Origin: Anaerolinea thermophila
GTDB taxonomy: Bacteria > Chloroflexota > Anaerolineae > Anaerolineales > Anaerolineaceae
Assembly: GCF_020723905.1 (NCBI RefSeq)
Contig: NZ_DYHZ01000002.1
Span: 248,001-312,000 of the forward strand
Direction: 5' to 3'
DNA length: 64,000 nt
The notes under the pieces were generated by a model, which was not told the origin of the DNA, did not search any database, and was given only the letters and a program-made list of their open reading frames with translations. Positions 50,905 to 60,027 of the stretch are shown here, piece by piece. The position numbers and the translations under genes were made by a program. Position 1 is the first letter of the stretch. Each line of letters starts with the position of its first letter.

Positions 50905-53349
50905 TTAAGCCGTGACAGGTTCTTCCAGTTTCCGGAACACCGGACGGTTGTTCTCAATTTCCACCAGCACGCGGTCGCCTTGCCTGAATTCACCGGAAAG
51001 CAGGCTGACCGACAGCGGGCTTTCCACGTATTTCTGCAGGGCGCGCCGCAATGGACGGGCGCCAAAGTTGGGGTCGAAGCCCACCTGTGCCAGCCAGTTG
51101 CGTGCCTCCGGCGAGAGTTCTACATCCAGACCATGTTCCTGCAGGCGGTTTTTGATTTCCTGCATCTGCAAATCCACAATCTGAAGCATGTGTTCCATGC
51201 TGAGCGGCGAGAAGATGATGATCTCGTCAATGCGGTTGAGGAACTCGGGACGGAAGGTGGACTTGAGGGCTTTTTCGATTTTGTCATGCGCCTGCCGGTC
51301 TTCGTTGTTCTCGGATGGCAGGAAGCCCAGTGTGCCGCCGCGGCGCACAAATTCTGTGCCGAGGTTGCTGGTCATGATCAGTACGGTGTTGCGGAAGTCC
51401 ACCACATGGCCCTGTCCGTCGGTGAGACGACCGTCGTCCAGAATCTGGAGCAGGGCATTCCACACTTCGGGGTGGGCTTTCTCGATTTCATCAAACAGAA
51501 TCACCCGATAGGGGCGGCGGCGTACCGCTTCCGTCAATTGACCGCCCTCTTCGTATCCCACGTATCCGGGCGGGGCGCCGAACAGCCGCGAGACGGTATG
51601 CTGTTCGCGGTATTCGCTCATGTCCAGACGCACCAGCGCATCTTCATCGCCAAACAGAAATTCTGCCAGAGCGCGCGCCAGTTCGGTCTTACCTACGCCG
51701 GAAGGACCAATGAAAATGAACGAGCCAATGGGACGGCGTGGGTCTTTCAACCCGGAGCGTGCCCGGCGGATGGCGTCGGCAATGGCGTGTACGGCTTCGT
51801 CCTGACCGATGATGCGCTCATGCAGGCGTTCTTCCATCTTCAACAGTTTCTCCGCCTCGCTCTCCATCATCTGGCTCACGGGGATGCCCGTCCACTGGGC
51901 AATCACCTCGGCGATGTCGTTCCCGTCCACCTGCCCATCCAGCTGGTGTTCGGTCTCCCAGCGGGTGCGCAATTCGTTGTACTGATTTTCCAGACGCAGA
52001 CGTTCGGCTTTTTTGATGGCGGCGCGTTCGTAATCCCGCTCCTGCCCCGCCTGCTCTTCCTCGGCTTTCAGACGGTCAAGTTCGCTCTTCATTTGCTTCA
52101 GTTCAGGCGGCAGGGAGTACAGCGCCACGCGCAGTTTGGCGGCAGCCTCGTCAATCAGGTCAATGGCTTTGTCCGGCAGGTGCCGGTCGGGGACGTACTG
52201 CGCGCTCAGCCGTGCCGCCGCCACAATGGCTTCATCGGAAATTTTGACCTTGTGATGGGCTTCATAGCGGTCGCGCAGACCTCTCAGCATTTGAATGGTG
52301 TCCTCAACCGAGGGCTCATCTACAAACACTGGGGCAAAGCGTCGCTCCAGCGCGGCATCCTTTTCGATGTACTTCTGGTATTCATCCAGGGTGGTGGCGC
52401 CAATGCACTGCAGTTCCCCGCGGGCAAGCGAGGGCTTGAGCATGTTGCTGGCGTCCATGGCGCCCTGCGCTGCACCTGCCCCCACCACTGTGTGCAGTTC
52501 GTCAATAAAAAGAATAATTTCGCCTTCGGAGCGTTGCACTTCTTCGATGGCGGCTTTCAGGCGTTCCTCAAACTCACCGCGGAAGCGTGAGCCTGCAATC
52601 ATTGCGCCAAGATCCAGCGCAATGACTCGTTTACCTGCCAGGATCTCGGGCACGTCGTTGTTGGCAATTTTTTGCGCCAGCCCTTCGACAATGGCGGTTT
52701 TGCCCACCCCGGCTTCGCCAATCAGCACGGGATTGTTCTTGGTGCGGCGGGAGAGAATCTGCATGACCCGTAAAATTTCCTTATCCCGTCCGATGACCGG
52801 ATCCAGTTTACCCTCGCGGGCTTGCTGGGTCAGGTCGCGGGAGTATTTTTCCAGTGTACGGTAACGGGTTTCGGCTTGTGGGTCGGAGACGCGCTGACCG
52901 CCGCGCAGGATTTGAATGGCTTCGTACACTCGTTCTCGAGTCACCCCGGAGCCTTCCAGCAGGCGTGCCGCCGGAGTGCTGCGCTCGGAGAGAATCGCCA
53001 GGAAAATGTGCTCGGTGGAGATGTACTCATCCTTCATGCGGTTGGCTTCTTCGTTGGCAATGTCAATAATGCGCTTTACCCGCGGGGTGATGAAAATTTG
53101 CCCCGCACCTCCGCCAAAGATGCTGGCTTTGGGGCTGGTGCGCAAAATGTAATCCAGGCGTTCGGCAAGGGCATTGGTATCCACCTTTAACATTTCCAGT
53201 AATTGCGGTACGGCACCCTGCGGCTGTTCGATCATTGCCAGCAGGATATGCTCGGTGTCAATCTGGTTGTGCCCATACCGCTGGATGATCTCCGCGGCGC
53301 GCTGAGCGGCTTCCTGTGCTCGTTCGGTAAATCGGTCAAATCGCATCAT
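50905..53349 (-). CDS. clpC: Hsp100 ATPase ClpC
   Basis: The 814-residue protein has two N-terminal Clp repeats (~1-145) and a first AAA module with [15 protein letters not shown] (~212) and [19 protein letters not shown] (~280). A short middle domain with a UVR-like helix ([16 protein letters not shown], ~430) follows, then a second AAA module with [15 protein letters not shown] (~545) and [10 protein letters not shown] (~620). The short M domain and UVR-like helix indicate ClpC rather than ClpB. It unfolds substrates for ClpP, although the clpP gene is not here. No CtsR/McsAB genes accompany it, unlike in Firmicutes. Start codons ATGATG follow GAGG; a TATAAT lies upstream near 53420. Confidence 0.95.
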   Translation of the reverse strand: MMRFDRFTERAQEAAQRAAEIIQRYGHNQIDTEHILLAMIEQPQGAVPQLLEMLKVDTNALAERLDYILRTSPKASIFGGGAGQIFITPRVKRIIDIANEEANRMKDEYISTEHIFLAILSERSTPAARLLEGSGVTRERVYEAIQILRGGQRVSDPQAETRYRTLEKYSRDLTQQAREGKLDPVIGRDKEILRVMQILSRRTKNNPVLIGEAGVGKTAIVEGLAQKIANNDVPEILAGKRVIALDLGAMIAGSRFRGEFEERLKAAIEEVQRSEGEIILFIDELHTVVGAGAAQGAMDASNMLKPSLARGELQCIGATTLDEYQKYIEKDAALERRFAPVFVDEPSVEDTIQMLRGLRDRYEAHHKVKISDEAIVAAARLSAQYVPDRHLPDKAIDLIDEAAAKLRVALYSLPPELKQMKSELDRLKAEEEQAGQERDYERAAIKKAERLRLENQYNELRTRWETEHQLDGQVDGNDIAEVIAQWTGIPVSQMMESEAEKLLKMEERLHERIIGQDEAVHAIADAIRRARSGLKDPRRPIGSFIFIGPSGVGKTELARALAEFLFGDEDALVRLDMSEYREQHTVSRLFGAPPGYVGYEEGGQLTEAVRRRPYRVILFDEIEKAHPEVWNALLQILDDGRLTDGQGHVVDFRNTVLIMTSNLGTEFVRRGGTLGFLPSENNEDRQAHDKIEKALKSTFRPEFLNRIDEIIIFSPLSMEHMLQIVDLQMQEIKNRLQEHGLDVELSPEARNWLAQVGFDPNFGARPLRRALQKYVESPLSVSLLSGEFRQGDRVLVEIENNRPVFRKLEEPVTA

Positions 53350-53546
53350 ATCGGTTTATCCTCGATGGTTGTTTGCGCCATCTTTTCCAGTTTCTTAAAA
53401 TAATCGTAGCCAGTTTGATTATAGCATTACGGATATTAGAAAAACAAAGAACGTGTATAAGAGAAATATAAGAACGCCCGCACGGTTCCCTGTTGGAGCG
53501 TGCAAAAAACATGCCCATTTTCTCCTGTCATTTCCAACCCCTGGAC

Positions 53547-53552
53547 TACAAT
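53547..53552 (+). promoter_or_regulatory. -10 element for a leaderless GNAT mRNA
   Basis: TACAAT ends 8 bases before the GTG at 53560. No ribosome binding site is visible, so the transcript probably begins at the start codon. Confidence 0.5.
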
Positions 53553-53559
53553 TAATCCT

Positions 53560-54543
53560 GTGAAGGTCTTCATTCCCGTCAAAGTTGCCCATATCCGCCC
53601 CCTGGATATCAACCGCGATATGCTTGCCGTTGCCGCGCTGATCGAGGAATGTTTTGCTTCGACCCTCGACCCCGATGGACGGGAGTACCTGTACCACATC
53701 CGCCGTGCCGTGGAGGATCCTTCGCTTATCCGCTGGACGTGGACAACCGATGAAGAGGTGTCTTCTCCATTGTTTGGCTATGTGTGGGAAGAAGACGACC
53801 GCATTGTGGGCAATCTCACCCTCATCCCCGCCCGGAAGGGCAATGAGTGGGTATATATTATCGCCAATGTTGCCGTTCATCCCGACTACCGCCGGAGGGG
53901 TATTGCCCGTCAGTTGACCTTGCGCGCGCTGGATCATCTCCGTGAGCATCATATTTCATCTGCCTGGCTGCAGGTGCGTGAGGATAACCCCGCCGCCCAT
54001 CATCTCTATCTCTCGGTCGGGTTTGTGGAACGCTCCCGGCGGGCATTATGGCTTTCTTCCCACCCAATGGTACGTCCACCCACCGTTACCGGCGTCAGGG
54101 TCACCGGGCGCCGATGGCGGGACTGGAAATTTCAACGGGAGTGGCTTCAGCGCACGTATCCTCCGGATGTGCGCTGGAATCTCTCGCTGAGCATTTCCCG
54201 TTTCAATGCCAATCCGTTTTACCAGTTCCTGCAGTGGATGATGGGGGGGGATCAGCGCCACTGGGTGGCGCGGAGTAAATCTTCTGACCCCAGGCCGTGG
54301 GGCTTTCTCTCATGGGAGCATCTTACCTCCTATACCCAGATGCTCTGGGTGGCGGCAAACCCTGCCCATGAAGAAGAGGCTTTAATGGCTTTGCTCCCCC
54401 GTGCGCAGGAGGAACTGGTGCATTTCCATCTTCCCCTGGGCGTCAACTATCCTGCAGGCAAAGCCGAAGACGCCTTTCGGGCTTGCGGATTTCATCAGCA
54501 CAGCGTGCTGATCTGGATGGAACAACGCCTGGAAAACGGGTGA
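53560..54543 (+). CDS. GNAT-family N-acetyltransferase with extra C-terminal half
   Basis: The 327-residue protein carries a GNAT domain at ~10-170, with VYIIANVAVHPDYRRRGIARQLTLRAL (~100-125, in part) forming the acetyl-CoA binding motif A and DNPAAHHLYLSVGFVERSRR (~145) the motif B. The C-terminal ~150 residues look like a second, degenerate GNAT-like lobe (ALLPRAQEELVHFHLPLGVNYPA; DAFRACGFHQHSVLIWM), a tandem arrangement seen in this superfamily. The acceptor is unknown. The start at GTG 53560 is supported by a -10 element 8 bases upstream; a longer frame starting at 53500 lies upstream of that promoter. Confidence 0.82.
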   Translation: MKVFIPVKVAHIRPLDINRDMLAVAALIEECFASTLDPDGREYLYHIRRAVEDPSLIRWTWTTDEEVSSPLFGYVWEEDDRIVGNLTLIPARKGNEWVYIIANVAVHPDYRRRGIARQLTLRALDHLREHHISSAWLQVREDNPAAHHLYLSVGFVERSRRALWLSSHPMVRPPTVTGVRVTGRRWRDWKFQREWLQRTYPPDVRWNLSLSISRFNANPFYQFLQWMMGGDQRHWVARSKSSDPRPWGFLSWEHLTSYTQMLWVAANPAHEEEALMALLPRAQEELVHFHLPLGVNYPAGKAEDAFRACGFHQHSVLIWMEQRLENG

Positions 54544-54647
54544 GCCTGTGCAACTTTTCTTTCAACCTTGCGTAGAAAGAATGACAAAATATGGCTGATT
54601 GGATTGTTTTTGGCGATTCAGAAGTCTGATGACGAGGAGAAAGAACC

Positions 54648-55049
54648 ATGCAAAAACTCTTGATTCGTTTAGGTATCAATGCGGTTGCCCTGTATACTGC
54701 CATTTATCTGTTGAGCGGGCGCGGCATTACCCATCAATTTGAAAACTGGTGGGAGATTCTCTGGCTGGCGTTGATTTTCGGTCTGGTCAATGCGCTCGTC
54801 CGTCCGTTTGTGATTGCCATGTCCTGCCCGTTGCTGATCCTCACCCTGGGGCTGGGTACCCTGCTCGTCAACACCCTTATGTTCGTGATGGCAGGCTGGA
54901 TTGGCACGCAGTTCGGTGTGGGGTTTGAGGTGGACGGCTTCCTGCCCGCCTTCCTTGGCGCGCTGATTGTCTCGGTGGTGAGCGCTCTGCTCAGTTTGTT
55001 CTTCCACGATGAGCCGCGCAAGCATCGCCCACGTCCCCGGCGGGATTGA
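54648..55049 (+). CDS. YvlD-type (phage holin family 4) small membrane protein
   Basis: The 133-residue protein has four transmembrane helices and the family motif LALIFGLVNALVRPFVIAMSCPLLILTLGLGTLLVNTLMF (~38-78, in part), including the NxxVRP segment. Although the family name mentions phage holins, members such as Bacillus YvlD are ordinary chromosomal proteins tied to envelope stress. A charged tail (HDEPRKHRPRPRRD) ends the protein. GAGGAG precedes the ATG. No phage genes are nearby. Confidence 0.85.
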   Translation: MQKLLIRLGINAVALYTAIYLLSGRGITHQFENWWEILWLALIFGLVNALVRPFVIAMSCPLLILTLGLGTLLVNTLMFVMAGWIGTQFGVGFEVDGFLPAFLGALIVSVVSALLSLFFHDEPRKHRPRPRRD

Positions 55050-55073
55050 AGTCTCATTTCAGTCGTTTGGGAA

Positions 55074-55547
55074 TTACAGGTGGAGCCGCATCTCGCCGGT
55101 GGGCTGAAACCCCAGCGCACGGTAGAGCGGCTCGCCTGCCTTGCTGGCGTGTAAATCTACCGCCGAAAATCCACGCTGGCGGCACCACTCCAGCGCCTGT
55201 TCCACCAGTCGGCGGGCATACCCTTTGCGGCGGTATTCAGGCAGGGTAAAGACGCTGTGAAGCAGGGGGTATTCCATGTCCAGCCTGCCGGGTGCGGGCA
55301 CACAGGGCAGGATGGAAACCGCCGCGCAGGCAACAGGTTGCTGGTTTTCCAGCAAAATCCATGCCACGGCTTTGTCCTGTGCCATCCGCGTTGCCAGATA
55401 CTGCCGGGTGATGGCGTCCAGGACCGCCATCTCCTGTGGGTGAATTTCCCGCCCTTCTTCTTCCAGTAACTCCACAAACATGCGCACGTGCCACCCGGCA
55501 AGCAGAGGGGCATCTTCGTGGGTGGCGGGGCGAATCGTGATATTCAT
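55074..55547 (-). CDS. GNAT-family N-acetyltransferase
   Basis: The 157-residue single-domain GNAT begins MNITIRPATHEDAPLLAGWH. Motif A is FTLPEYRRKGYARRLVEQAL (~95-114), and motif B is AVDLHASKAGEPLYRALGFQPTGEM (~128, in part). The acceptor substrate is unknown; the wide active-site family includes aminoglycoside, peptide and polyamine acetyltransferases. AAGGAG precedes the ATG. It converges with the YvlD-like gene 24 bases away. Confidence 0.88.
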   Translation of the reverse strand: MNITIRPATHEDAPLLAGWHVRMFVELLEEEGREIHPQEMAVLDAITRQYLATRMAQDKAVAWILLENQQPVACAAVSILPCVPAPGRLDMEYPLLHSVFTLPEYRRKGYARRLVEQALEWCRQRGFSAVDLHASKAGEPLYRALGFQPTGEMRLHL

Positions 55548-55605
55548 GGTAACGGTTTCTCCTTAGTAAGAAGAGGGCTGTCCTTGCGACAGCCCTGAAT
55601 GGGTT

Positions 55606-56334
55606 TTACATGACTTTGCTCAGGAAGAGTTTGGTGCGTTCCTGAGTGGGGTTGGTGAAGATGACGCTTGGGGGACCTTCCTCAACGATGACTCCGCCAT
55701 CCATGAAGATCACCCGGTCGGCGGCATTACGCGAAAAGCCCATTTCGTGCGAGACCACCACCATGGTCATGCCTTCGCGCGCCAGTTGCAGCATCACGTC
55801 CAGCACTTCCTGAATCATCTCAGGGTCCAGCGCGCTGGTCGGCTCATCGAACAGCATGATTTTCGGATTCATCGCCAGCGCGCGGGCAATGGCGACCCGT
55901 TGCTGTTGTCCGCCGGAGAGTTGCGCGGGGTAAGCATGGGCTTTCTCCGGGATGCCCACCTTTTCCAGCAAGTTCATGGCAATCCTGACGGCTTCGCTCT
56001 CTGAGCGCTTGCGCACAATCTTTTGCGCCAGGGTGATGTTTTCCAGCACGCTCAGGTGTGGGAAGAGGTTGAACTGTTGAAAAACCATGCCCACTTCGGT
56101 ACGCACAGCGTTGATGTTCTCTGCGCTGTCCAGCGGAATGCCATCTACGATGATGCGCCCTTTGTCGAACTCTTCCAGCCGGTTGATGCACCGAAGCAGG
56201 GTAGATTTCCCCGAGCCAGATGGTCCAATGATGACCACCACCTCGCCTTTTTGAATATCCAGGCTGACCCCGCGCAGGGCATGCACCTTTCCAAAGTACT
56301 TGTGGACGTTTTCAATGTGAATGATGGGTTCCAT
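55606..56334 (-). CDS. Polar amino-acid ABC transporter ATPase (GlnQ-like)
   Basis: The 242-residue ATPase has Walker [19 protein letters not shown] (~37), the Q loop FQQFNLFPH (~85), signature [15 protein letters not shown] (~138), Walker [15 protein letters not shown] (~160) and switch His SHEMGF (~197). CINRLE after Walker A is characteristic of the polar amino-acid group (GlnQ, HisP, ArtP). It starts one base after the permease stop. Confidence 0.95.
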   Translation of the reverse strand: MEPIIHIENVHKYFGKVHALRGVSLDIQKGEVVVIIGPSGSGKSTLLRCINRLEEFDKGRIIVDGIPLDSAENINAVRTEVGMVFQQFNLFPHLSVLENITLAQKIVRKRSESEAVRIAMNLLEKVGIPEKAHAYPAQLSGGQQQRVAIARALAMNPKIMLFDEPTSALDPEMIQEVLDVMLQLAREGMTMVVVSHEMGFSRNAADRVIFMDGGVIVEEGPPSVIFTNPTQERTKLFLSKVM

Positions 56335-56335
56335 T

Positions 56336-57160
56336 TTAGCGCTCCTTGCTCATGCGCGCTTCAATCATGGCAACGACCCGCGCGCTCAACAGGGTCATGA
56401 TCAGGTACATCAACCCGATCATCAGGTAAATGTGCAGAGGCAGAGGGGTGATTGCCTGAAATTCGCGCCCGCGGCGGGTCAAATCGGCGACGGCAACGGC
56501 GCTGACCAGCGAGGAATCTTTCAGCAGGGTGATAAATTCGTTACCGACCGGCGGAAGGATCACGCGGATGGCTTGCGGGAGGATGATATAGCGCATTGCC
56601 TGCACGTAAGTCATCCCCAGACTCCGGGCTGCTTCCATCTGTCCTTTCGGGATGCTCTGGATGCCTGCCCGATACACTTCGGTCATGTAAGCACCGTAGC
56701 ACAGCGTCAGCCCGGCAATTGCCATCACGTACGGGTTGGCGACGAAGTTCTTCATGCTCTCGATGTTCCACCGGGCTCCCAGATCGCGAACAATGGATGG
56801 GAATGCGTAGTACCAGAAGTACAACTGCACCAGCAGTGGGATGCCGCGTACCACTTCCACGTACAGCGTGGCAATTCCACGCAGGGGGATGGCGGTGCTC
56901 AGCCGTCCCAGAGCGCCAAAAATACCCACGACCAGCACAAGCCCAAAGGTGACCAGTGTGACTGTCACGGTCACCCGCAGACCATCCAGCACAAAGCGGA
57001 AGATGCGGTCGAAGGGGTTGCCAACCACCAGCACAAGGATGGCGAGCAGAGCCGAAGCCGCCAGGACTAACAGCCAGCCCGCATCCCAGCGGAAGACGTT
57101 TTCGTTTCCGCGAATGGTGGGAAGATGGGGATCAACTTCAGCAGGGGTTGAGGTGCTCAT
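56336..57160 (-). CDS. Polar amino-acid ABC transporter permease
   Basis: The 274-residue HisM/GlnP-type permease has an N-terminal cytoplasmic extension, then five to six helices. The family motif [17 protein letters not shown] (~103-119) is present, with the EAA-type loop [27 protein letters not shown] (~170-196, in part). Only one permease gene is present, so it would act as a homodimer. It is separated from the receptor gene upstream by a terminator hairpin. Confidence 0.93.
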   Translation of the reverse strand: MSTSTPAEVDPHLPTIRGNENVFRWDAGWLLVLAASALLAILVLVVGNPFDRIFRFVLDGLRVTVTVTLVTFGLVLVVGIFGALGRLSTAIPLRGIATLYVEVVRGIPLLVQLYFWYYAFPSIVRDLGARWNIESMKNFVANPYVMAIAGLTLCYGAYMTEVYRAGIQSIPKGQMEAARSLGMTYVQAMRYIILPQAIRVILPPVGNEFITLLKDSSLVSAVAVADLTRRGREFQAITPLPLHIYLMIGLMYLIMTLLSARVVAMIEARMSKER

Positions 57161-57208
57161 GAGGTTTCAGGTTGCTCCAAACGGGGGGATATCTTGACTT
57201 TATTATAA

Positions 57209-57236
57209 CAAAAGGTCGGTGTTTCCCGACCTTTTG
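57209..57236 (-). terminator. Hairpin terminator between receptor and permease genes
   Basis: CAAAAGGTCGG (57209-57219) and CCGACCTTTTG (57226-57236) form an 11-bp stem. The minus-strand sequence after it (TTATAATAAAG) is AT-rich and contains a TATAAT (57207-57202). The element probably ends most receptor transcripts, keeping receptor in excess over permease and ATPase. Confidence 0.75.
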
Positions 57237-57258
57237 TTGACGTTCGCGGTGATGGGGG

Positions 57259-58017
57259 CTATTTCCCTGCCAGCCACTTCTCTTCCAGTTTTTTGATGGT
57301 GCCGTCTTCTTTGAGGGCTTTGATGGCGGCATTTACCTGCGGGATGAGATCGGCTTTCTTCTTGCAGAAGGCAACTCCGTAGTTTTCATCGGTGAAGACA
57401 TCGCCCACCGTCTTGAGTTTATCGGGATTGGTGGCGAGGAACGCCAGTGTGGTGGGGTAGTCGGCAATCACGGCGTCAATCTGCCCGTTTGCCAGGTCAA
57501 GGAACGCCTGATCGTAGGAATCGTAGGACTTTACCTCTGCGCCGGCAATCTTTGCGGCTTCAATGGCGCCCGTGGTGCCTAACTGTGCGCCGATTTTCTT
57601 GCCCTTCAAATCATCCTTCCCGCCAATATCGGTGGTTTCTTTACGCACGGTGACAATCTGTCCGGCGTTGATGTAAGGGTCAGAGAAGTCCATTGAGGCT
57701 TTGCGCTCCTCGGTGATGGTAATGGCGGCAATGGCCATGTCATACTGACATTCGGCGATGCCCGCCAGCATGGGGTCGAATCCTACGTTGACCCATTCCA
57801 CCTCGAAACCGGCTTTCTGAGCAATGGCATTCATTAACTCCACGTCAAAGCCTGTCAGTTCCTTGGTGTTCTCATCCACCATTTCAAAAGGCGGAAAAGT
57901 GGCATCGGTAGCCACACGCACTTTGGTTTTTTCGCTTGGCTGGGCGGGGGTAGCGCAGGCTGAAAGCGCCAGCGCGACGATCAGTATTGCCCAAATAACA
58001 ACAGAAAAGCGCTTCAT
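57259..58017 (-). CDS. Amino-acid ABC transporter substrate-binding lipoprotein
   Basis: The 252-residue family 3 solute-binding protein has a lipoprotein signal peptide (VIWAILIVALALSAC). The mature protein shows VRVATDATFPPFEMVDENTKELTGFDVELMNAIA (~34-67, in part), the SBP_bac_3 signature, and the substrate-contact MAIAAITITEERKASMDFSDPY (~100, in part). The Asp and Arg positions expected to hold an amino-acid backbone are present, but the side chain specificity is not clear. GGAAGGAG precedes the ATG, and a TATAAT at 58074-58069 (minus) is the likely -10. Confidence 0.93.
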   Translation of the reverse strand: MKRFSVVIWAILIVALALSACATPAQPSEKTKVRVATDATFPPFEMVDENTKELTGFDVELMNAIAQKAGFEVEWVNVGFDPMLAGIAECQYDMAIAAITITEERKASMDFSDPYINAGQIVTVRKETTDIGGKDDLKGKKIGAQLGTTGAIEAAKIAGAEVKSYDSYDQAFLDLANGQIDAVIADYPTTLAFLATNPDKLKTVGDVFTDENYGVAFCKKKADLIPQVNAAIKALKEDGTIKKLEEKWLAGK

Positions 58018-58150
58018 CTTTTGTCTCCTTCCAACTGGCTGAAAAAAATCAGACGAACTTCGAAAATGATTATAGCAGAGAATGAAAGAATCTTATGCCA
58101 TGCGGCTGGGTGACTTGCGCTGCTCTGGCGAGCAACAAGATAAACCATGT

Positions 58151-58156
58151 TAGAAT
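58151..58156 (+). promoter_or_regulatory. -10 element for a leaderless proline dehydrogenase mRNA
   Basis: TAGAAT ends 7 bases before the ATG at 58163; no ribosome binding site is present. Confidence 0.5.
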
Positions 58157-58162
58157 AAAAAC

Positions 58163-59125
58163 ATGTTCAGGGCATTCTTTGTGTCTCTCTCGCGAGCCAC
58201 ATGGGCTCAAAAGTGGATTACCCGTATGCCGATGGCGCGTCAAGCCGCGGCGCGCTTTGTTGCCGGAGAAACGCAGGCGCAAGCCTTGCAGGTGGTGGAG
58301 CAACTCAATCAGCGCGGTATCCTCGCCACACTCGATCATCTGGGTGAATCTACCACCCGTCCCGGCGATGCGGAACAGGCGACCGCCGAGATTCTCTCCC
58401 TGCTGGATGCCATTCAATCGGCGGGCGTACAGGCAAATGTGTCCATCAAACTCAGTCAGATTGGACTGGTGGTGGATCCGGCATTGTGTGAAGCCAACCT
58501 GTGGAAAATCCTTACCAGAGCCAGAGAACTGGGGAATTTTGTGCGCATTGACATGGAAGATTCTTCTCTCACCCAGCGCACGCTTGACCTGTACTTTAAA
58601 GCGCTGACCGGTGGTTTTGCCCAGCATGTTGGCATTGTCCTGCAAGCCTACCTCTACCGCACTGAGGCAGATTTGACCCGGGTACTGACGGCTGGCGGAC
58701 GGGTGCGCCTGTGTAAGGGTGCGTACAAAGAGCCGCCCTCGCGGGCATTTTCCCGTAAATCGGATGTCAATTTGAATTTTGATCAACTTGCCCTGCAAAT
58801 GCTCCGGTACACCCTGCGTCACGGCGCGCCGCAGGTATCATCGGATGGGCGCACACCGCCCATCCCGGCGCTGGCAACCCATGACCCTCAACGCATCCGT
58901 TTTGTCCGTCAGGCGGTGGAGGAACTGTACCTGTCCAGGCGGGCGGTGGAATTTCAGATGTTATACGGCATCCGCCGCGATCTGCAGGAAAGCCTTACCG
59001 CCGAGGGCTTCCCGGTGCGGGTGTATGTGCCTTATGGAACGCACTGGTATCCCTATTTCATGCGGCGGCTGGGCGAGCGCCCTGCCAACCTGTGGTTTTT
59101 CCTGAAGAATTTCTTCCAGCACTGA
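58163..59125 (+). CDS. Proline dehydrogenase
   Basis: The 320-residue monofunctional PRODH is an FAD-binding beta/alpha barrel. It has TLDHLGEST (~54), VSIKLSQIGL (~93), VRIDMEDSSLT (~128), VGIVLQAYLYRTEADL (~154), RLCKGAYKEPP (~183) and LATHDPQ (~235), with RRAVEFQMLYGIR (~257) near the C-terminus. It oxidises proline to pyrroline-5-carboxylate and feeds electrons to quinone. No fused or adjacent P5C dehydrogenase is present in this window. The stop codon overlaps the next start (TGATG). Confidence 0.92.
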   Translation: MFRAFFVSLSRATWAQKWITRMPMARQAAARFVAGETQAQALQVVEQLNQRGILATLDHLGESTTRPGDAEQATAEILSLLDAIQSAGVQANVSIKLSQIGLVVDPALCEANLWKILTRARELGNFVRIDMEDSSLTQRTLDLYFKALTGGFAQHVGIVLQAYLYRTEADLTRVLTAGGRVRLCKGAYKEPPSRAFSRKSDVNLNFDQLALQMLRYTLRHGAPQVSSDGRTPPIPALATHDPQRIRFVRQAVEELYLSRRAVEFQMLYGIRRDLQESLTAEGFPVRVYVPYGTHWYPYFMRRLGERPANLWFFLKNFFQH

Positions 59126-60024
59126 TGGAACCCTCCGAATCTCCCACCCTCATTCAGCACATCCTGCGCATTTCGCGTCCATGGGCGCTGGGTCTTTCCC
59201 TGTTGACCTACGCACTGGGCGGAGGTGTGGCGCATTATCTGGGCACATCTCTGGACTGGGGGCGTTATCTGGGTGGACAATTGCTGGTGTTCATCCTTTT
59301 GCTGTGCGGCTTTTTTCTTTTTGAGACCTTTGAACTCCCTCCGGAGTCCGTTTCTTCTGCCGATGGGGAAAAGCCGCGTCGTTTAACCCGCTCTCAGGCG
59401 CTCCGCATCAGCCTGATTTTGCTCACCGGCGGGGCAGCCTGTACGGCTTTATGGATTGCCCAGCGGTCGTTGACCATTGTTGCGCTGTTGATTCTGGGGC
59501 TCAGTGTGCTGGTGATGCTGGCGCTGAGCGTTCCTCCGTTCAGGCTGGCAAATTCAGCCTACCGCGATTTGCTGTGGGGCATTCTCTTCGTTAACCTCAT
59601 CCCTGCGTTTGCTTTTGCCCTGCAAAGCGGGGAACTGCACACCCTGCTGGGGTACCTCACCCTGCCGCTAATTTTCCTGTACCTTTCCTGTTCGCTGGCG
59701 CTTTCGCTGGAACACTACGCCAGCGACTTGAAGCAGGGGAGGCGCAACATGCTCAACCGGCTGGGATGGGAACGGGCGGTAGGTCTGCATCATTATCTCC
59801 TGCTGGTGGGTTTTCTGCTCTTCCCCCTGGGGAGTTTGATGGGCATCCCCCGCAGTTTGCTGTTTCCCGGGTTGCTGGGGTTGCCGGTTGGCTTATTCCA
59901 GATCTGGCAGTTGATGCGCATTGTCAGCGGGGCGCCGCCGCGCTGGCGCCTGTTGATGATTACCGCCGCGGCGACGCTGGTGGTGACGCTTTATGATTTA
60001 AATCTGGCTCTCTGGACGGATTGA
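59125..60024 (+). CDS. UbiA-like prenyltransferase-fold membrane protein
   Basis: The 299-residue protein has eight to nine helices and follows the UbiA/MenA pattern. It starts LRISRPWALGLSLLTYALGGGVAHYLG, and the second Asp-rich region reads HYASDLKQGRRNMLNRLGWERA (~200-221, in part), close to the family D-x-x-x-G-R-x-T-x-x-x-x-L-G. The first Asp-rich motif (NDxxDxxxD) is missing: the loop reads ETFELPPESVSSADGEKPRRL instead. Prenyl diphosphate binding is therefore doubtful, or the protein has changed its role. The ATG at 59125 overlaps the PRODH stop; a longer frame starts inside PRODH. Confidence 0.72.
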   Translation: MEPSESPTLIQHILRISRPWALGLSLLTYALGGGVAHYLGTSLDWGRYLGGQLLVFILLLCGFFLFETFELPPESVSSADGEKPRRLTRSQALRISLILLTGGAACTALWIAQRSLTIVALLILGLSVLVMLALSVPPFRLANSAYRDLLWGILFVNLIPAFAFALQSGELHTLLGYLTLPLIFLYLSCSLALSLEHYASDLKQGRRNMLNRLGWERAVGLHHYLLLVGFLLFPLGSLMGIPRSLLFPGLLGLPVGLFQIWQLMRIVSGAPPRWRLLMITAAATLVVTLYDLNLALWTD

Positions 60025-60027
60025 CCT

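Noticed and set aside
54648-55049. Prophage remnant suggested by a phage-holin-family protein
   Set aside because: The family is a common chromosomal YvlD-type membrane protein, and no phage structural, integrase or lysis genes are nearby.
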